Notes under the pieces: model-generated
What the model was told of the DNA's origin: nothing
The model's database searches: none
What the model saw: only the letters and a program-made list of their open reading frames with translations
Translations under genes and position numbers: made by a program
Assembly (NCBI RefSeq): GCF_001435575.1
Contig: NZ_AZEA01000002.1
Span: 124,001 to 188,000, forward strand
Source: Lentilactobacillus sunkii DSM 19904
GTDB lineage: Bacteria; Bacillota; Bacilli; Lactobacillales; Lactobacillaceae
DNA length: 64,000 bases
Direction: 5' to 3'
Shown here: piece after piece, positions 1 to 8,362 of the stretch
How positions within the stretch are numbered: position 1 is the stretch's first letter
Layout: each line of letters begins with the position of its first letter

Positions 1-361
1 TGACCCCAGCCATCTTCTTATCAGGGGCCTCTTTCATTTCAGCCGGTGTTCGTAAATCAACATCCACGGCCACGCGATGTTGTTTTGTTAAAATGGCTTC
101 ATCATTTGCGGTCAGTGTATTCAGCTTGGCTGAGCGAACCAGCATGTTGGGCTTAATGACTTTACCGGATTCGGTTTTGTAGCCACCTAAATCACGGACA
201 TTAACTGCGCCTTCCAGCTTGATCTGTGAGCCCGGTACAACCGTTTCTTTGGTTGTTTGGGTGGCTGCAATCGCGGTCGGTGCAGCATAATGGGATGCAA
301 CGGGTGCTCCAACGGAAAATAAACCTAAAGTAATAGCAATTAACGCAATTTGCTTTTTCAA
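1..361 (-). CDS. Secreted tyrosine-protein phosphatase-like protein (partial, 3' end outside window)
   Basis: The 5' portion of a reverse-strand gene, about 120 codons, runs off the left edge. It starts with TTG at 361 behind a good ribosome site (TTGGAGG, about 8 nt upstream). The N-terminus is a signal peptide (KKQ, a hydrophobic stretch with LIAITLGLFSV, then small residues). The mature part has NVRDLGGYKTESGKVI and LVRSAKLN followed by VDVDLRTPAEM, the layout of the IphP/Y_phosphatase3 family of tyrosine phosphatases. The catalytic HCxxGxxR loop would lie beyond the window, so activity cannot be judged. Such proteins are exported or cell-surface phosphatases acting on phosphotyrosine or phosphoinositides; the substrate here is unknown. 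Confidence 0.75.
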   Translation of the reverse strand, partial: MKKQIALIAITLGLFSVGAPVASHYAAPTAIAATQTTKETVVPGSQIKLEGAVNVRDLGGYKTESGKVIKPNMLVRSAKLNTLTANDEAILTKQHRVAVDVDLRTPAEMKEAPDKKMAGV

Positions 362-466
362 GATTGTTTCCTCCAATTACCCTTTAATATGTTACGGGTA
401 CATCATAGAACCCGCTTGTAAAGTTCAGGTAAAAGGAGCGTAAAGGTTTGGTTGAAATACAAAATA

Positions 467-500
467 AAGCACCAACCTCAATCATGTGAGGTTGGTGCTT
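467..500 (-). terminator. Rho-independent terminator of the LRR surface protein gene
   Basis: A perfect 14-bp stem (AAGCACCAACCTCA paired with TGAGGTTGGTGCTT) with a 6-nt loop lies just downstream of the stop at 507 and is followed on the minus strand by a T-rich tail. Confidence 0.85.
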
Positions 501-506
501 ATTTGA

Positions 507-2636
507 CTAATAGGACAGTTTTACGAATTTAGGATTGGCGGTAATGTAACCACCCTTAACCTGGAACCGCTTGGTGCCGGACTTGGTATTATCATACTTG
601 TGGCTGTAATCATAAGCCCTGATACTAATCTTAGTTCCCTTCTTGTAATGACCATTCTTCTTAGTGGTATTGACAGTGGTGTACCGATTAATCGCTTTTT
701 TAACGACCACTCGTTTCGGTTGTTTCTGACTGCCACTGATCACAAGCTTTCGATTGGCAGTGATAAAGTTGCCGTTGCCTAGCATGTAACGGGTTGTCAA
801 ATTATGCTTCACAATTGAGTTGACTTTCAAGACAGTTCCCTGTTTGAAGTTTTTAATCTTTGTTCCCAAATGTTTTTCGTTATATTCATTAACACCATTG
901 GCACTAATCACCGTGACGGTCTTTGGCTGTGCCCTATAATAGACTGGACGAACATACTTCTGGTTGGCAGTGATGTAGCCAACCTTCGCTGCATGTTTGC
1001 TGTGATGGTTGACGTCACGAACTTTATACCTCAGCGCGCCACCCTTGGACCGTTGATAATCCAGGACCACAAACATCGGCCGATTAATTCTTGGCTTCTT
1101 CACGTACATCGCAATTCGCTGAGACTTTTTGAAATCAGCGTGTTTATAAATGTAAATCTTCTTGAGTGAATAGACGACGCCATTCTTAACCTGGGCGTAG
1201 TTTGGCAATTGTGTTCCATCTGGAAGTGTTGGACGAGTTGGAAATACCGGTACTGTCGGTGTTGGAGTAGCCGGTGGATTTGGCGTGTTGGGATTTACCG
1301 GATTAACCGGATTACCGTTCTTTGTGTAAACCAGCTTGAATGTCTGGGCAGTATCGCTGATCTTGCCAGTCTGTGCCGGATCGTACTTCTTAAATGTATA
1401 TCCGGCAATATTTAATTTATATTGATTAGTCGACAAGTCGAATGCCTGGTCAATGTTACCGGTAATTGTCTGGGCTGCATGAATTGAATTGCCCTGCTCA
1501 TCAACGTATTGAACGGTCACCGGCTGAGCAGTTTGTGGGGTGATTGTGTATGGCATCAGATATCGTAATACCACAACATCTCGCATATCTGGATAAACGT
1601 AGTTGGCAATCATGTAATAGGTATAGGGGTTTTGAACCACTTTGGCAGAACCACCCCATGGATTAGTGGTATCAATACCTGGCATGATTTGATCAGATAA
1701 GCCTTGATACTCAAAATCATCCCCAACAATTTTCTGGGTTCCTTTCACGGTACCGTTTCTGAAAACCTGTATGCCTTGATAAGGACTATTTGCATCCAGT
1801 GGAATGCCAAAACCTGCACCAGATAGTTCCAATGCGTCCCGTTGGTATGGCTGATATGATTTAATGTCTGAAGCTTTAACATTCTTTGGCAACGCATTCA
1901 CGAACGGTGCTTTCCATGTATAAGAGTTGGTATGAAGGTTTTGAACTGGAAAAATGACCGTTTGATCCAAATAATTGAACCCATTTGTGTATTGATCAGC
2001 GTCAAGAACATTCAGGTTGGAGATGCAATTGACGTTAATATAAAGTGTTTTGACATCTGGTAACTTGGCAATTGGTGAAATATCGGAGATTCGGTTCCCA
2101 CTCAAGTCAATATAAGTTAATTTTGTTAAACTTTTCAGCGGCGATATATCAACAATATCTCCATGGAAGAATTCTGGACCATAGTTCAAATCTGTTGCAA
2201 GTTTGAGATTCGTTAGGTTTTTTGCATACTCGATTCCTGTAAGCGAATAATTCCCTGGATTAACACTTGCAGGTCCAATTGCGCCGTTACCCCCATCGAT
2301 CAATTGGGTGGCAACATTTTCATCATAGGTGCCAATCGGCCAACTCAGGCTTGTCAATTTCCCGAGGTCGGTTTTAAAAGTGTCAGCGGTAAAATCGCTC
2401 ATCTTAAAATCAGGTCGCACAATATTTTGGCTCTTCATATTGAGTAAAACCAATTCCTGAAGCTTTTGATTCGGCATGATTTCATTAATGGCCTGTTGAT
2501 CAGTTGCGTCGGCTTTAACGACAATGCAAGTAAAATTGTTGCCGGTGTTTAAGTTGGTATTTAAAGAAGCAAACGAAAAGAATACGAGTGAAATCAGCGA
2601 TACAATAGTTCCTAATATCCATTTAGTGACTTTCAT
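507..2636 (-). CDS. Exported LRR-MucBP surface protein with three-repeat C-terminal (DUF5776-like) module
   Basis: A 709-residue exported protein; the start at 2636 follows GAGGAGGG at good spacing. Order: signal peptide (1-30), a region with internalin-type leucine-rich repeats (about 130-215; LTYIDLSGNRISDISPIA), an unassigned region, a MucBP domain (about 370-445; VTVQYVDEQG), a Pro-rich linker, and a C-terminal module from about residue 485. That module has three degenerate repeats of about 65-75 residues, each ending in a GxYITANxKxV-like motif; it resembles what I know as DUF5776 and is SLAP-like. No LPxTG sorting signal is present, so wall attachment is probably non-covalent through the basic C-terminus. 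A mucus/surface adhesin role is inferred. It is one of six paralogues in the window. Confidence 0.85.
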   Translation of the reverse strand: MKVTKWILGTIVSLISLVFFSFASLNTNLNTGNNFTCIVVKADATDQQAINEIMPNQKLQELVLLNMKSQNIVRPDFKMSDFTADTFKTDLGKLTSLSWPIGTYDENVATQLIDGGNGAIGPASVNPGNYSLTGIEYAKNLTNLKLATDLNYGPEFFHGDIVDISPLKSLTKLTYIDLSGNRISDISPIAKLPDVKTLYINVNCISNLNVLDADQYTNGFNYLDQTVIFPVQNLHTNSYTWKAPFVNALPKNVKASDIKSYQPYQRDALELSGAGFGIPLDANSPYQGIQVFRNGTVKGTQKIVGDDFEYQGLSDQIMPGIDTTNPWGGSAKVVQNPYTYYMIANYVYPDMRDVVVLRYLMPYTITPQTAQPVTVQYVDEQGNSIHAAQTITGNIDQAFDLSTNQYKLNIAGYTFKKYDPAQTGKISDTAQTFKLVYTKNGNPVNPVNPNTPNPPATPTPTVPVFPTRPTLPDGTQLPNYAQVKNGVVYSLKKIYIYKHADFKKSQRIAMYVKKPRINRPMFVVLDYQRSKGGALRYKVRDVNHHSKHAAKVGYITANQKYVRPVYYRAQPKTVTVISANGVNEYNEKHLGTKIKNFKQGTVLKVNSIVKHNLTTRYMLGNGNFITANRKLVISGSQKQPKRVVVKKAINRYTTVNTTKKNGHYKKGTKISIRAYDYSHKYDNTKSGTKRFQVKGGYITANPKFVKLSY

Positions 2637-2688
2637 GACACTGCCCTCCTCAAATATGACTATCTACTCATTAAGATGATAGCATGGA

Positions 2689-2702
2689 TGTAAGCGCTTT
2701 AT
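2689..2702. promoter_or_regulatory. cre-like (CcpA) box upstream of the LRR surface protein
   Basis: TGTAAGCGCTTTAT resembles the catabolite-responsive element consensus, with the core AAGCGCTT intact and the last two positions off. It lies about 55 bp upstream of the start at 2636. Confidence 0.4.
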
Positions 2703-2746
2703 TGATTTATTGCTTGTGAAAATGTCCCCAATAAATATGTCCCATC

Positions 2747-2794
2747 AAATAAAACACCAACCCTAGAATGTCATCTAAAGTTGGTGCTTTATTT
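2747..2794 (-). terminator. Terminator downstream of the MucBP surface protein
   Basis: AAATAAAACACCAAC pairs with GTTGGTGCTTTATTT (one mismatch) immediately after the stop at 2799, with a T-rich 3' arm on the minus strand. Confidence 0.75.
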
Positions 2795-2798
2795 AATA

Positions 2799-4700
2799 TT
2801 AATAATATACATTTACATATTTGCTGTTGGCAGTCACATAACCACCTGGAACATGGTAACGCATTGTTCCATGCTTCTTCGCAGAATATCGATCAGAGTA
2901 GGTCCAAGATTTTACTTTTAGAATTGATCCTTTCTTGATGAGTTTGTTTCGCTTGCTGAAATCGGCATTATTATAACGGTAGATGACTTTCTTTACTTTA
3001 ATCTTTTGTGGCTGTTTGGTTTCACCGCTAATCACCAACTTTCGGTTACCAGTAACATAGTTTCCATTCGCTAATTGGTAACGAGTGGTCAGGTTATGAT
3101 GCACAAATCCGATCACTTTCAAGGTTGTTCCCTGCTTGAGGTTTCTAACCTTGCCGGTCAAATTCTTGTTGGTATATTCATTGACGCCGGTTGGGTTAAT
3201 CACCGTTACCTTTTTGTGATTACTTTGATAGTAAACTGGACGGACAAAACGCCATGAGGCTGTGAGATACCCCTTCATGCCGGAAGTCTTTGAATGATGG
3301 TTAACATCTTTCACGATGTAACGCAACTTTCCTTGGCTATCCTTGGCGTAATTGAGGACAACAAACATTGGTCGATTAATCCGGGGCTTCTTGGTATACG
3401 CAGCAATCCGTTGAGACTTTTTAAAATTAGCGTGTTTATACAGATAAATCTTATTCAGTGAATAGACCACACCGCCTTTTGCGCCAGCATAGTTAGGCAG
3501 CTGGGTTCCATCAGGCATTGTTGGACGAGTAGGAAATACCGGTACGGTTGGCTTTACATCAGGCTTTACATCTGGTGTCGGGCCAGGTCCCGGATTTGGC
3601 GGGGTGACATTACTCTTCTTATATTTGAAAGTAATTGTCGTATCCTGGCTGAGCTTGCCCGTCAAATTCTTATCACTGATTAAAGTATAACCGGCAATAT
3701 CCGGAGCAGTTTCGTTATAGCTTTCGTTGGCAGGAATTGTCTTTGTTTGATCTTTTTGGGAAGCGATTGGTTGACCGTTTTCATCAAGGTATCGAATCGT
3801 CAATGTGTTGGCAAACTTTTCATAGACATAAGTGTTGGTCGAGCCTGGATCAAGATTTGTCAAAACAGTTCCATAATAAGTTAAAACGTCCAACGGATAA
3901 ATATGTTGGTAGGTAATATCGTTAACTGGCACGTCAGCCCGCAGCCCGGCAAACAGTTTGTCAGCTGAGAACACGTATGTTCCATCGCTTTTAGGCTTTC
4001 GCATGACCAATGCCGTAAATTTATAATTACCAATTGTCGTTGGGAAGTTCGGATCTCGTTTGGGCAGATCAGCATTTAGGTAAGTCTTGGATTCTTTTAA
4101 TTGCTTACCATAGATGTCAGTGTAAAATATCTTAACTTTGTCACTTTCTTTGTTTTGAGCATCAGGAGTCAACGTAATTTTATTAGGTTTTGTCGACTGA
4201 TGATCTTCAAAGACAAAATAGACATTAGTGACGGAAACATCTGCCAGTCTTTTTGGCCAATTAACATCGACAAAAGTAAAATTCATGGTTGTGTCTTTTT
4301 GATCCCGGAAATACATTTTCCCAATGTCCGTTTTTTGATCATTGTAAAACCCTCGAAAAGTGTATCTGCCATTATCAAAAGACATCTTTAGATATTTTGA
4401 AGCGTCAAAATAGGTATCGAAATATTTGTCAGTTGAACGTACCGTGATTTCTTGATTATTAAATGGGACATCAATCGGATCGCCATAAAGGTCGACGCCG
4501 TGCAGCACATATTTCACTTCATTTACATCAGCCGATACTTGGGTCGACCGAAATAAAGAAAAGTGATGGTCATTTTCAGAATTATCCCGATTAAACAAAT
4601 TAATTCCGAAAATAATTAACAGAGTCATCAAAGCAACAGTAAATCCCTTTAGTAGACAGGTGAAATAACGCCTTTCATTCTTACTTGAGTTTGCCATCAT
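2799..4700 (-). CDS. Exported MucBP surface protein with three-repeat C-terminal module
   Basis: A 633-residue exported protein. An upstream in-frame ATG at 4754 exists, but AGGAGG with a 6-nt spacer fixes the start at 4700. Order: a long positively charged N-terminus and a transmembrane/signal segment (about 22-42), an unassigned beta-rich region, a MucBP-type domain (about 298-370; LTIRYLDENGQP), a Pro/Asp-rich linker, and a C-terminal module from about 411 with the same three repeats as its neighbour at 507-2636 (KKPRINRPMFVV, DVNHHSK, GVNEY, GNRKLVISG). No LPxTG motif. The two genes are tandem, share strand and C-terminal sequence, and look like a duplication followed by divergence of the N-terminal halves. 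Confidence 0.85.
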   Translation of the reverse strand: MMANSSKNERRYFTCLLKGFTVALMTLLIIFGINLFNRDNSENDHHFSLFRSTQVSADVNEVKYVLHGVDLYGDPIDVPFNNQEITVRSTDKYFDTYFDASKYLKMSFDNGRYTFRGFYNDQKTDIGKMYFRDQKDTTMNFTFVDVNWPKRLADVSVTNVYFVFEDHQSTKPNKITLTPDAQNKESDKVKIFYTDIYGKQLKESKTYLNADLPKRDPNFPTTIGNYKFTALVMRKPKSDGTYVFSADKLFAGLRADVPVNDITYQHIYPLDVLTYYGTVLTNLDPGSTNTYVYEKFANTLTIRYLDENGQPIASQKDQTKTIPANESYNETAPDIAGYTLISDKNLTGKLSQDTTITFKYKKSNVTPPNPGPGPTPDVKPDVKPTVPVFPTRPTMPDGTQLPNYAGAKGGVVYSLNKIYLYKHANFKKSQRIAAYTKKPRINRPMFVVLNYAKDSQGKLRYIVKDVNHHSKTSGMKGYLTASWRFVRPVYYQSNHKKVTVINPTGVNEYTNKNLTGKVRNLKQGTTLKVIGFVHHNLTTRYQLANGNYVTGNRKLVISGETKQPQKIKVKKVIYRYNNADFSKRNKLIKKGSILKVKSWTYSDRYSAKKHGTMRYHVPGGYVTANSKYVNVYY

Positions 4701-4938
4701 GATCGACCTCCTATGGTGCGGTAACTGCGATCTTGCCAATGTGTTATATACCATATTACATCTTAATTATACTTGGTTAACACACGACTGTCATTATTTT
4801 TGGCTGGAGTCGAAACGCTTCATAAGTAATTTATGAGTAATTGGGATTCCAAATAATCATGTTTAATAACAAGCTTCTGTGATGACGTGTTCGTCTCTCA
4901 TATATTTACTAATATGTTCTTTAAACTTCCTTAACAAA

Positions 4939-4980
4939 AAGGACGATCCTCACAACTAACACCTGTGAGAATCGTCCTTA
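4939..4980 (-). terminator. Terminator downstream of the flavodoxin pseudogene
   Basis: AAGGACGAT-C-CTCAC pairs with GTGAG-A-ATCGTCCTT; on the minus strand it is followed by TTTTTGTT. Confidence 0.75.
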
Positions 4981-5012
4981 TTTGTATCATATATAATAAT
5001 CAGACTCGAAAA

Positions 5013-5416
5013 CTATTCGGTCTCCGTCTCCTGAGCAAATTCCGAAATTTCTTCTTTTTGATGGCCATTGATATTGCCTAATTTAGGCATCAAGCATGCA
5101 GGAATAAGTGATCGGTCTCCACTTTGATTCCCTTTTTATCCAAAATCTTGGTTAACTGCTTCTCGACCGTAAACAAACTGCCGGAAGTTCCAAACAAGAA
5201 TACTTCTTTGACCATCTTTGGATCAAGATTGCGGGCAAAGTCCTTCAAATGGGCGTCCACATTTAAATTATAGACACCGCCGCCAAGATATAATCGATCA
5301 ACCGGCTCACTAATTGGTGTGTCGATTGTCTTTGCTTCAAGATTTAATTGCTTGCCCAACAAATTGGCAAGCTTTTCAGTATTCCCCGTGCGTGAATAAT
5401 ATCTAATTGCATCCAT
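5013..5416 (-). pseudogene. Frameshifted short-chain flavodoxin
   Basis: The N-terminal part encodes a flavodoxin-family protein: MDAIRYYSRTGNTEKLA contains the FMN phosphate-binding loop, followed by the LYLGGGVYN and LFGTSGS loops. The open frame stops at 5090 after FLHA. Adding one base near 5087-5091 restores reading into MPKLGNINGHQ and EEISEFAQETETE with a stop at 5013, giving about 135-140 residues, the usual size of this family. The start is taken at 5416 because AGGAG lies 9 nt upstream; the ATG at 5425 abuts the ribosome site. The FMN loop is intact, so either this is a recent inactivation or the read carries an error. Divergent from pyruvate oxidase. Confidence 0.7.
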
Positions 5417-5446
5417 ATTTGCCATCTCCTAAAATCAGTATAGTTC

Positions 5447-5460
5447 TGTATGCGCTTACT
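5447..5460. promoter_or_regulatory. cre-like box between flavodoxin and pyruvate oxidase
   Basis: TGTATGCGCTTACT keeps the TG..CG..T..C positions of the CcpA-binding consensus. It lies close to the flavodoxin start and may act on the divergent promoters. Confidence 0.35.
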
Positions 5461-5524
5461 TTCAATTAAGAACGCTAATCCTTGGCGCTTGCCTGATTGA
5501 GGTGAAATAACTTCGAAGTTAAAA

Positions 5525-5538
5525 GTAAAGCGTTTACA
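5525..5538. promoter_or_regulatory. cre-like box upstream of pyruvate oxidase
   Basis: GTAAAGCGTTTACA matches 12 of 14 positions of the usual cre pattern; only the first two bases are swapped. It lies about 75 bp upstream of the pox start. Pyruvate oxidase genes of lactobacilli are known CcpA targets, which makes this site credible. A possible -10 (GATAAT, about 5578) lies downstream. Confidence 0.55.
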
Positions 5539-5612
5539 TTTCACAAATATGGCACTACACTTAAGTAAGTAACAAGAAGATAATACAAATAGTCTTAGGG
5601 GGTTATTTATTT

Positions 5613-7373
5613 ATGGTTGAAACAATTAGTGGTTCAGATGCTGTTCTTAAAGTTTTGGAACAATGGGGTGTTAAGAACATCTACGGCCTGCCAGGCGGCT
5701 CATTTGACTCGACCATGAATGCAATTCACAATCAAAAAAATGAAATCAACTACATTCAAGTCCGTCACGAAGAAGCTGGCGCAATCGCCGCTGCCGCAAC
5801 CGCAAAGCTGACCGGCAAAGTGGGCGTTTACTTCGGCTCAGCTGGTCCTGGCGCTGTTCATCTATTGAACGGGCTTTACGATGCCAAAAGTGACGGTGTT
5901 CCTGTCGTTGCCTTGGTCGCTCAAGTTCCTACCAGCAACATGAACATGGACTTCTTCCAGGCAATGGATGAAGAACCCATTTTCGATGACGTTGCCGTTT
6001 GGAACCGCACCGCAATGACAGCTCAATCACTGCCGCAAATGACTGACGAAGCAATCCGTCAAGCCTACATGAAACATGGTGTTGCCGTTTTGACAATTCC
6101 AAAGGATTTGGGTTGGGCTGACATTAAGGATACTTACGAGCCAAATGTTAAGTCTCATCAAACACCAATCTATCCAAGTCCCCGTCCTGAAGATGTTCAA
6201 GACGCCGTTAAGCTGATTAATGAAGCAAAGTCTCCTATGATTTACTTCGGAATTGGTGCTAAGGACGCTGCCGATGAATTGAAGGAAGCTTCCGAAAAGT
6301 TCAAGATGCCATTAGTTTCATCATTCCTTGCAAAGGGTATTATTCCTGACGACTACCCTGCCTACCTTGGATCAACCGGACGAGTTGCACCAAAGCCGGG
6401 TTCGGAAGTTGGCTTCAACACAGACTTAATTCTCTGGGTCGGCACCAACGTTCCATTCAGTGTCTTCCTGTTTAATAAGCACGCCAAAGTTATTCAAATT
6501 GATATTCAAAGTGAAAAGCTTGGCAAACGCCGTCACAACGATGTTTCAATGCTGGCTGATTCTAAAGCCGCACTGCGAGCCATTCTGGATGCCGGTGAAA
6601 GCCGTGAGCCATCTGATTTGTACGAAGCAGCCATTGCTGACAAGAAGAACTGGACCGACTGGCAGGACAGCTTCAAAGACTCGGATGAGATGCCCGTTCG
6701 TCCAGAACCAATCTTTGATGTTTTAAACCATACTGCCTCTGACAAAGCTGTCTTCGCTGTTGATGTCGGCAATGTCGATATCAACTTCGAGCGTTTGATC
6801 AACATGCATGGCGATCAGAAGTGGGCAACTTCAGGCATTTACGCAACCATGGGCTTTGCATTGCCAGCATCAATCGCAGCTAAACTGGAATATCCGGATC
6901 GTGACGTTTACAGCTTGAGTGGTGACGGTGGCTTTGCGATGTTGATGGAAGAGGTTATGACCCAAGCCAAATACAACTTGCATGTTGTCAACATCATCTT
7001 CACCAACGAAACTCTTGGCTTCATTGAAGCTGAACAGACTGATGATACAAATCAGCCACTGGAAGGTGTTGATTTACCCGACACCAACTGGGCCGAAGTC
7101 ACTAAGGGTATGGGCGCCGTTACCTACACCGTCCACACCAAGGAAGATATGCAAAAGGCCATCGAGGACGCAAAGCAGACCGACAAGCCGGTTGTCATCG
7201 ATGTTAAATTAACTCACAAGATGCCGTTAACCACTCAACACATGTTCATCGACACCTCATGGCAGGATAAAGATAAAGTTGCTGAATTCGTCAAGAAGTA
7301 TGACGCTCAAGACTTGAAACCATTGAGCTACTTCTTGAAGGAAGCAAAAAATAAAGAACTTCAAACGAACTAA
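5613..7373 (+). CDS. pox: Pyruvate oxidase (acetyl-phosphate and H2O2 forming)
   Basis: A 586-residue ThDP- and FAD-dependent enzyme converting pyruvate, phosphate and O2 to acetyl-phosphate, CO2 and H2O2 in the cytoplasm. The start follows AGGGGG with a suitable spacer. The N-terminal PYR domain has RHEEAGAIAAAATAKLTGK with the ThDP-activating Glu, and YGLPGGSFD. The middle FAD-binding domain is about 185-340. The C-terminal PP domain has the ThDP/Mg motif beginning GDGGFAMLMEE near residue 436. The length is close to the L. plantarum enzyme. A RibF-like FAD synthetase lies just downstream and a cre-like site upstream, which suggests aerobic, sugar-limited expression. Acetolactate synthase is the main alternative, but the sequence fits pyruvate oxidase better throughout. 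Confidence 0.93.
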   Translation: MVETISGSDAVLKVLEQWGVKNIYGLPGGSFDSTMNAIHNQKNEINYIQVRHEEAGAIAAAATAKLTGKVGVYFGSAGPGAVHLLNGLYDAKSDGVPVVALVAQVPTSNMNMDFFQAMDEEPIFDDVAVWNRTAMTAQSLPQMTDEAIRQAYMKHGVAVLTIPKDLGWADIKDTYEPNVKSHQTPIYPSPRPEDVQDAVKLINEAKSPMIYFGIGAKDAADELKEASEKFKMPLVSSFLAKGIIPDDYPAYLGSTGRVAPKPGSEVGFNTDLILWVGTNVPFSVFLFNKHAKVIQIDIQSEKLGKRRHNDVSMLADSKAALRAILDAGESREPSDLYEAAIADKKNWTDWQDSFKDSDEMPVRPEPIFDVLNHTASDKAVFAVDVGNVDINFERLINMHGDQKWATSGIYATMGFALPASIAAKLEYPDRDVYSLSGDGGFAMLMEEVMTQAKYNLHVVNIIFTNETLGFIEAEQTDDTNQPLEGVDLPDTNWAEVTKGMGAVTYTVHTKEDMQKAIEDAKQTDKPVVIDVKLTHKMPLTTQHMFIDTSWQDKDKVAEFVKKYDAQDLKPLSYFLKEAKNKELQTN

Positions 7374-7403
7374 CGTTTAATAAAGTCCGATAAAAAGTTT
7401 ATC

Positions 7404-7434
7404 AAAGGCTGGAGACATAACGTTTCCAGCCTTT
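7404..7434 (+). terminator. Terminator after pyruvate oxidase
   Basis: AAAGGCTGGA and TCCAGCCTTT form a perfect 10-bp stem with an 11-nt loop; the T-tail is short, so read-through into the next gene is possible. Confidence 0.6.
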
Positions 7435-7469
7435 GACTTACATAGATTCAACTTCGAGGGGTGCAATAA

Positions 7470-8306
7470 ATGAAAGTGATTTATCTAAATCAAAACTCGC
7501 AAGCACATCAACAAATTGCGACAGAACGCCCACTTGTATTGGCACTTGGTTTCTTTGATGGCGTTCATAAAGGCCACCAAAAAGTCATTGGGACAGCAAG
7601 AAGGATCGCCCATGAGCACGGATATGACCTCGCTGTCATGACGTTCAATCGCCATGCCTCACGAGTTTTTAATCATGGTAAAACCGCAAGCTTTCGCTAC
7701 CTGACAACCTTGAAACAAAAGATTGAATTGGTAAAAGCAAATCAGGCCGATATTTTATACGTCATTGATTTCACCAAACAATTTGCGGCCCTTTCTCCCA
7801 AAACCTTTGTCACGCGTTACGTCCTGGGCCTCAATGCCAAAATTGTGGTTGCCGGATTTGATTACACCTTTGGCAAGGGTGGCACGACAACCATTGATTC
7901 ACTTGGCAAAATCAGTGGCGGCAAGGTCAAAACTGTTACTGTCCATGAACTGTCCAGTGAGCAGCAGAAAATCAGTTCAACACGGATCAGACATTTAATT
8001 GGCGCTGGTGATATAGATGAAGCCGATCGCCTGTTGGGTCATCCTTACGAAACTACCGGCAAGCTGATTCACGCGCAGACAAATGGATTGTCCATCGTCA
8101 ACCCTTCCAGCCGCCTGCAGCAGTTGCCGGAAAGCGGCCGCTATCACTGCGAAGTCCGGGTGGCTGACAAGACTGCCACCATCCCGGTGAAGGTCGTCCA
8201 TACCAATGACGATCAGAGAGGCGGCATCATCTATATCAACCGCAAACGATTCCAGAAACTGCCGCATATCAATTCCTTACCTGTTTCGATTAAATGGCTT
8301 AAATAA
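7470..8306 (+). CDS. RibF-like FAD synthetase lacking the usual riboflavin-kinase motif
   Basis: A 278-residue protein with GAGGGG upstream of its start. The N-terminal half is a clear FMN adenylyltransferase: GFFDGVHKGHQ nucleotide-binding motif (about 28-38), VVAGFDYTFGKGG, and SSTRIRHLIGAGD followed by RLLGHPY. A bifunctional RibF normally continues with a riboflavin-kinase domain marked by GRxLGFPTAN; here that motif is absent and the C-terminus (about 190-278) is short and divergent. It may therefore make FAD from FMN only, or be a second RibF. It lies about 100 bp downstream of the FAD enzyme pyruvate oxidase on the same strand, which suggests a cofactor-supply role. That link is inference. 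Confidence 0.8.
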   Translation: MKVIYLNQNSQAHQQIATERPLVLALGFFDGVHKGHQKVIGTARRIAHEHGYDLAVMTFNRHASRVFNHGKTASFRYLTTLKQKIELVKANQADILYVIDFTKQFAALSPKTFVTRYVLGLNAKIVVAGFDYTFGKGGTTTIDSLGKISGGKVKTVTVHELSSEQQKISSTRIRHLIGAGDIDEADRLLGHPYETTGKLIHAQTNGLSIVNPSSRLQQLPESGRYHCEVRVADKTATIPVKVVHTNDDQRGGIIYINRKRFQKLPHINSLPVSIKWLK

Positions 8307-8318
8307 AACAGTACAAAA

Positions 8319-8348
8319 AACGGAGGCCGAAGATAGATGGCCTCCGTT
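8319..8348. terminator. Bidirectional terminator between ribF-like and surface protein genes
   Basis: AACGGAGGCC and GGCCTCCGTT form a 10-bp stem with T-tracts on both sides, serving the convergent genes ending at 8306 and 8363. Confidence 0.85.
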
Positions 8349-8362
8349 ATTTTTCTTGTTCA

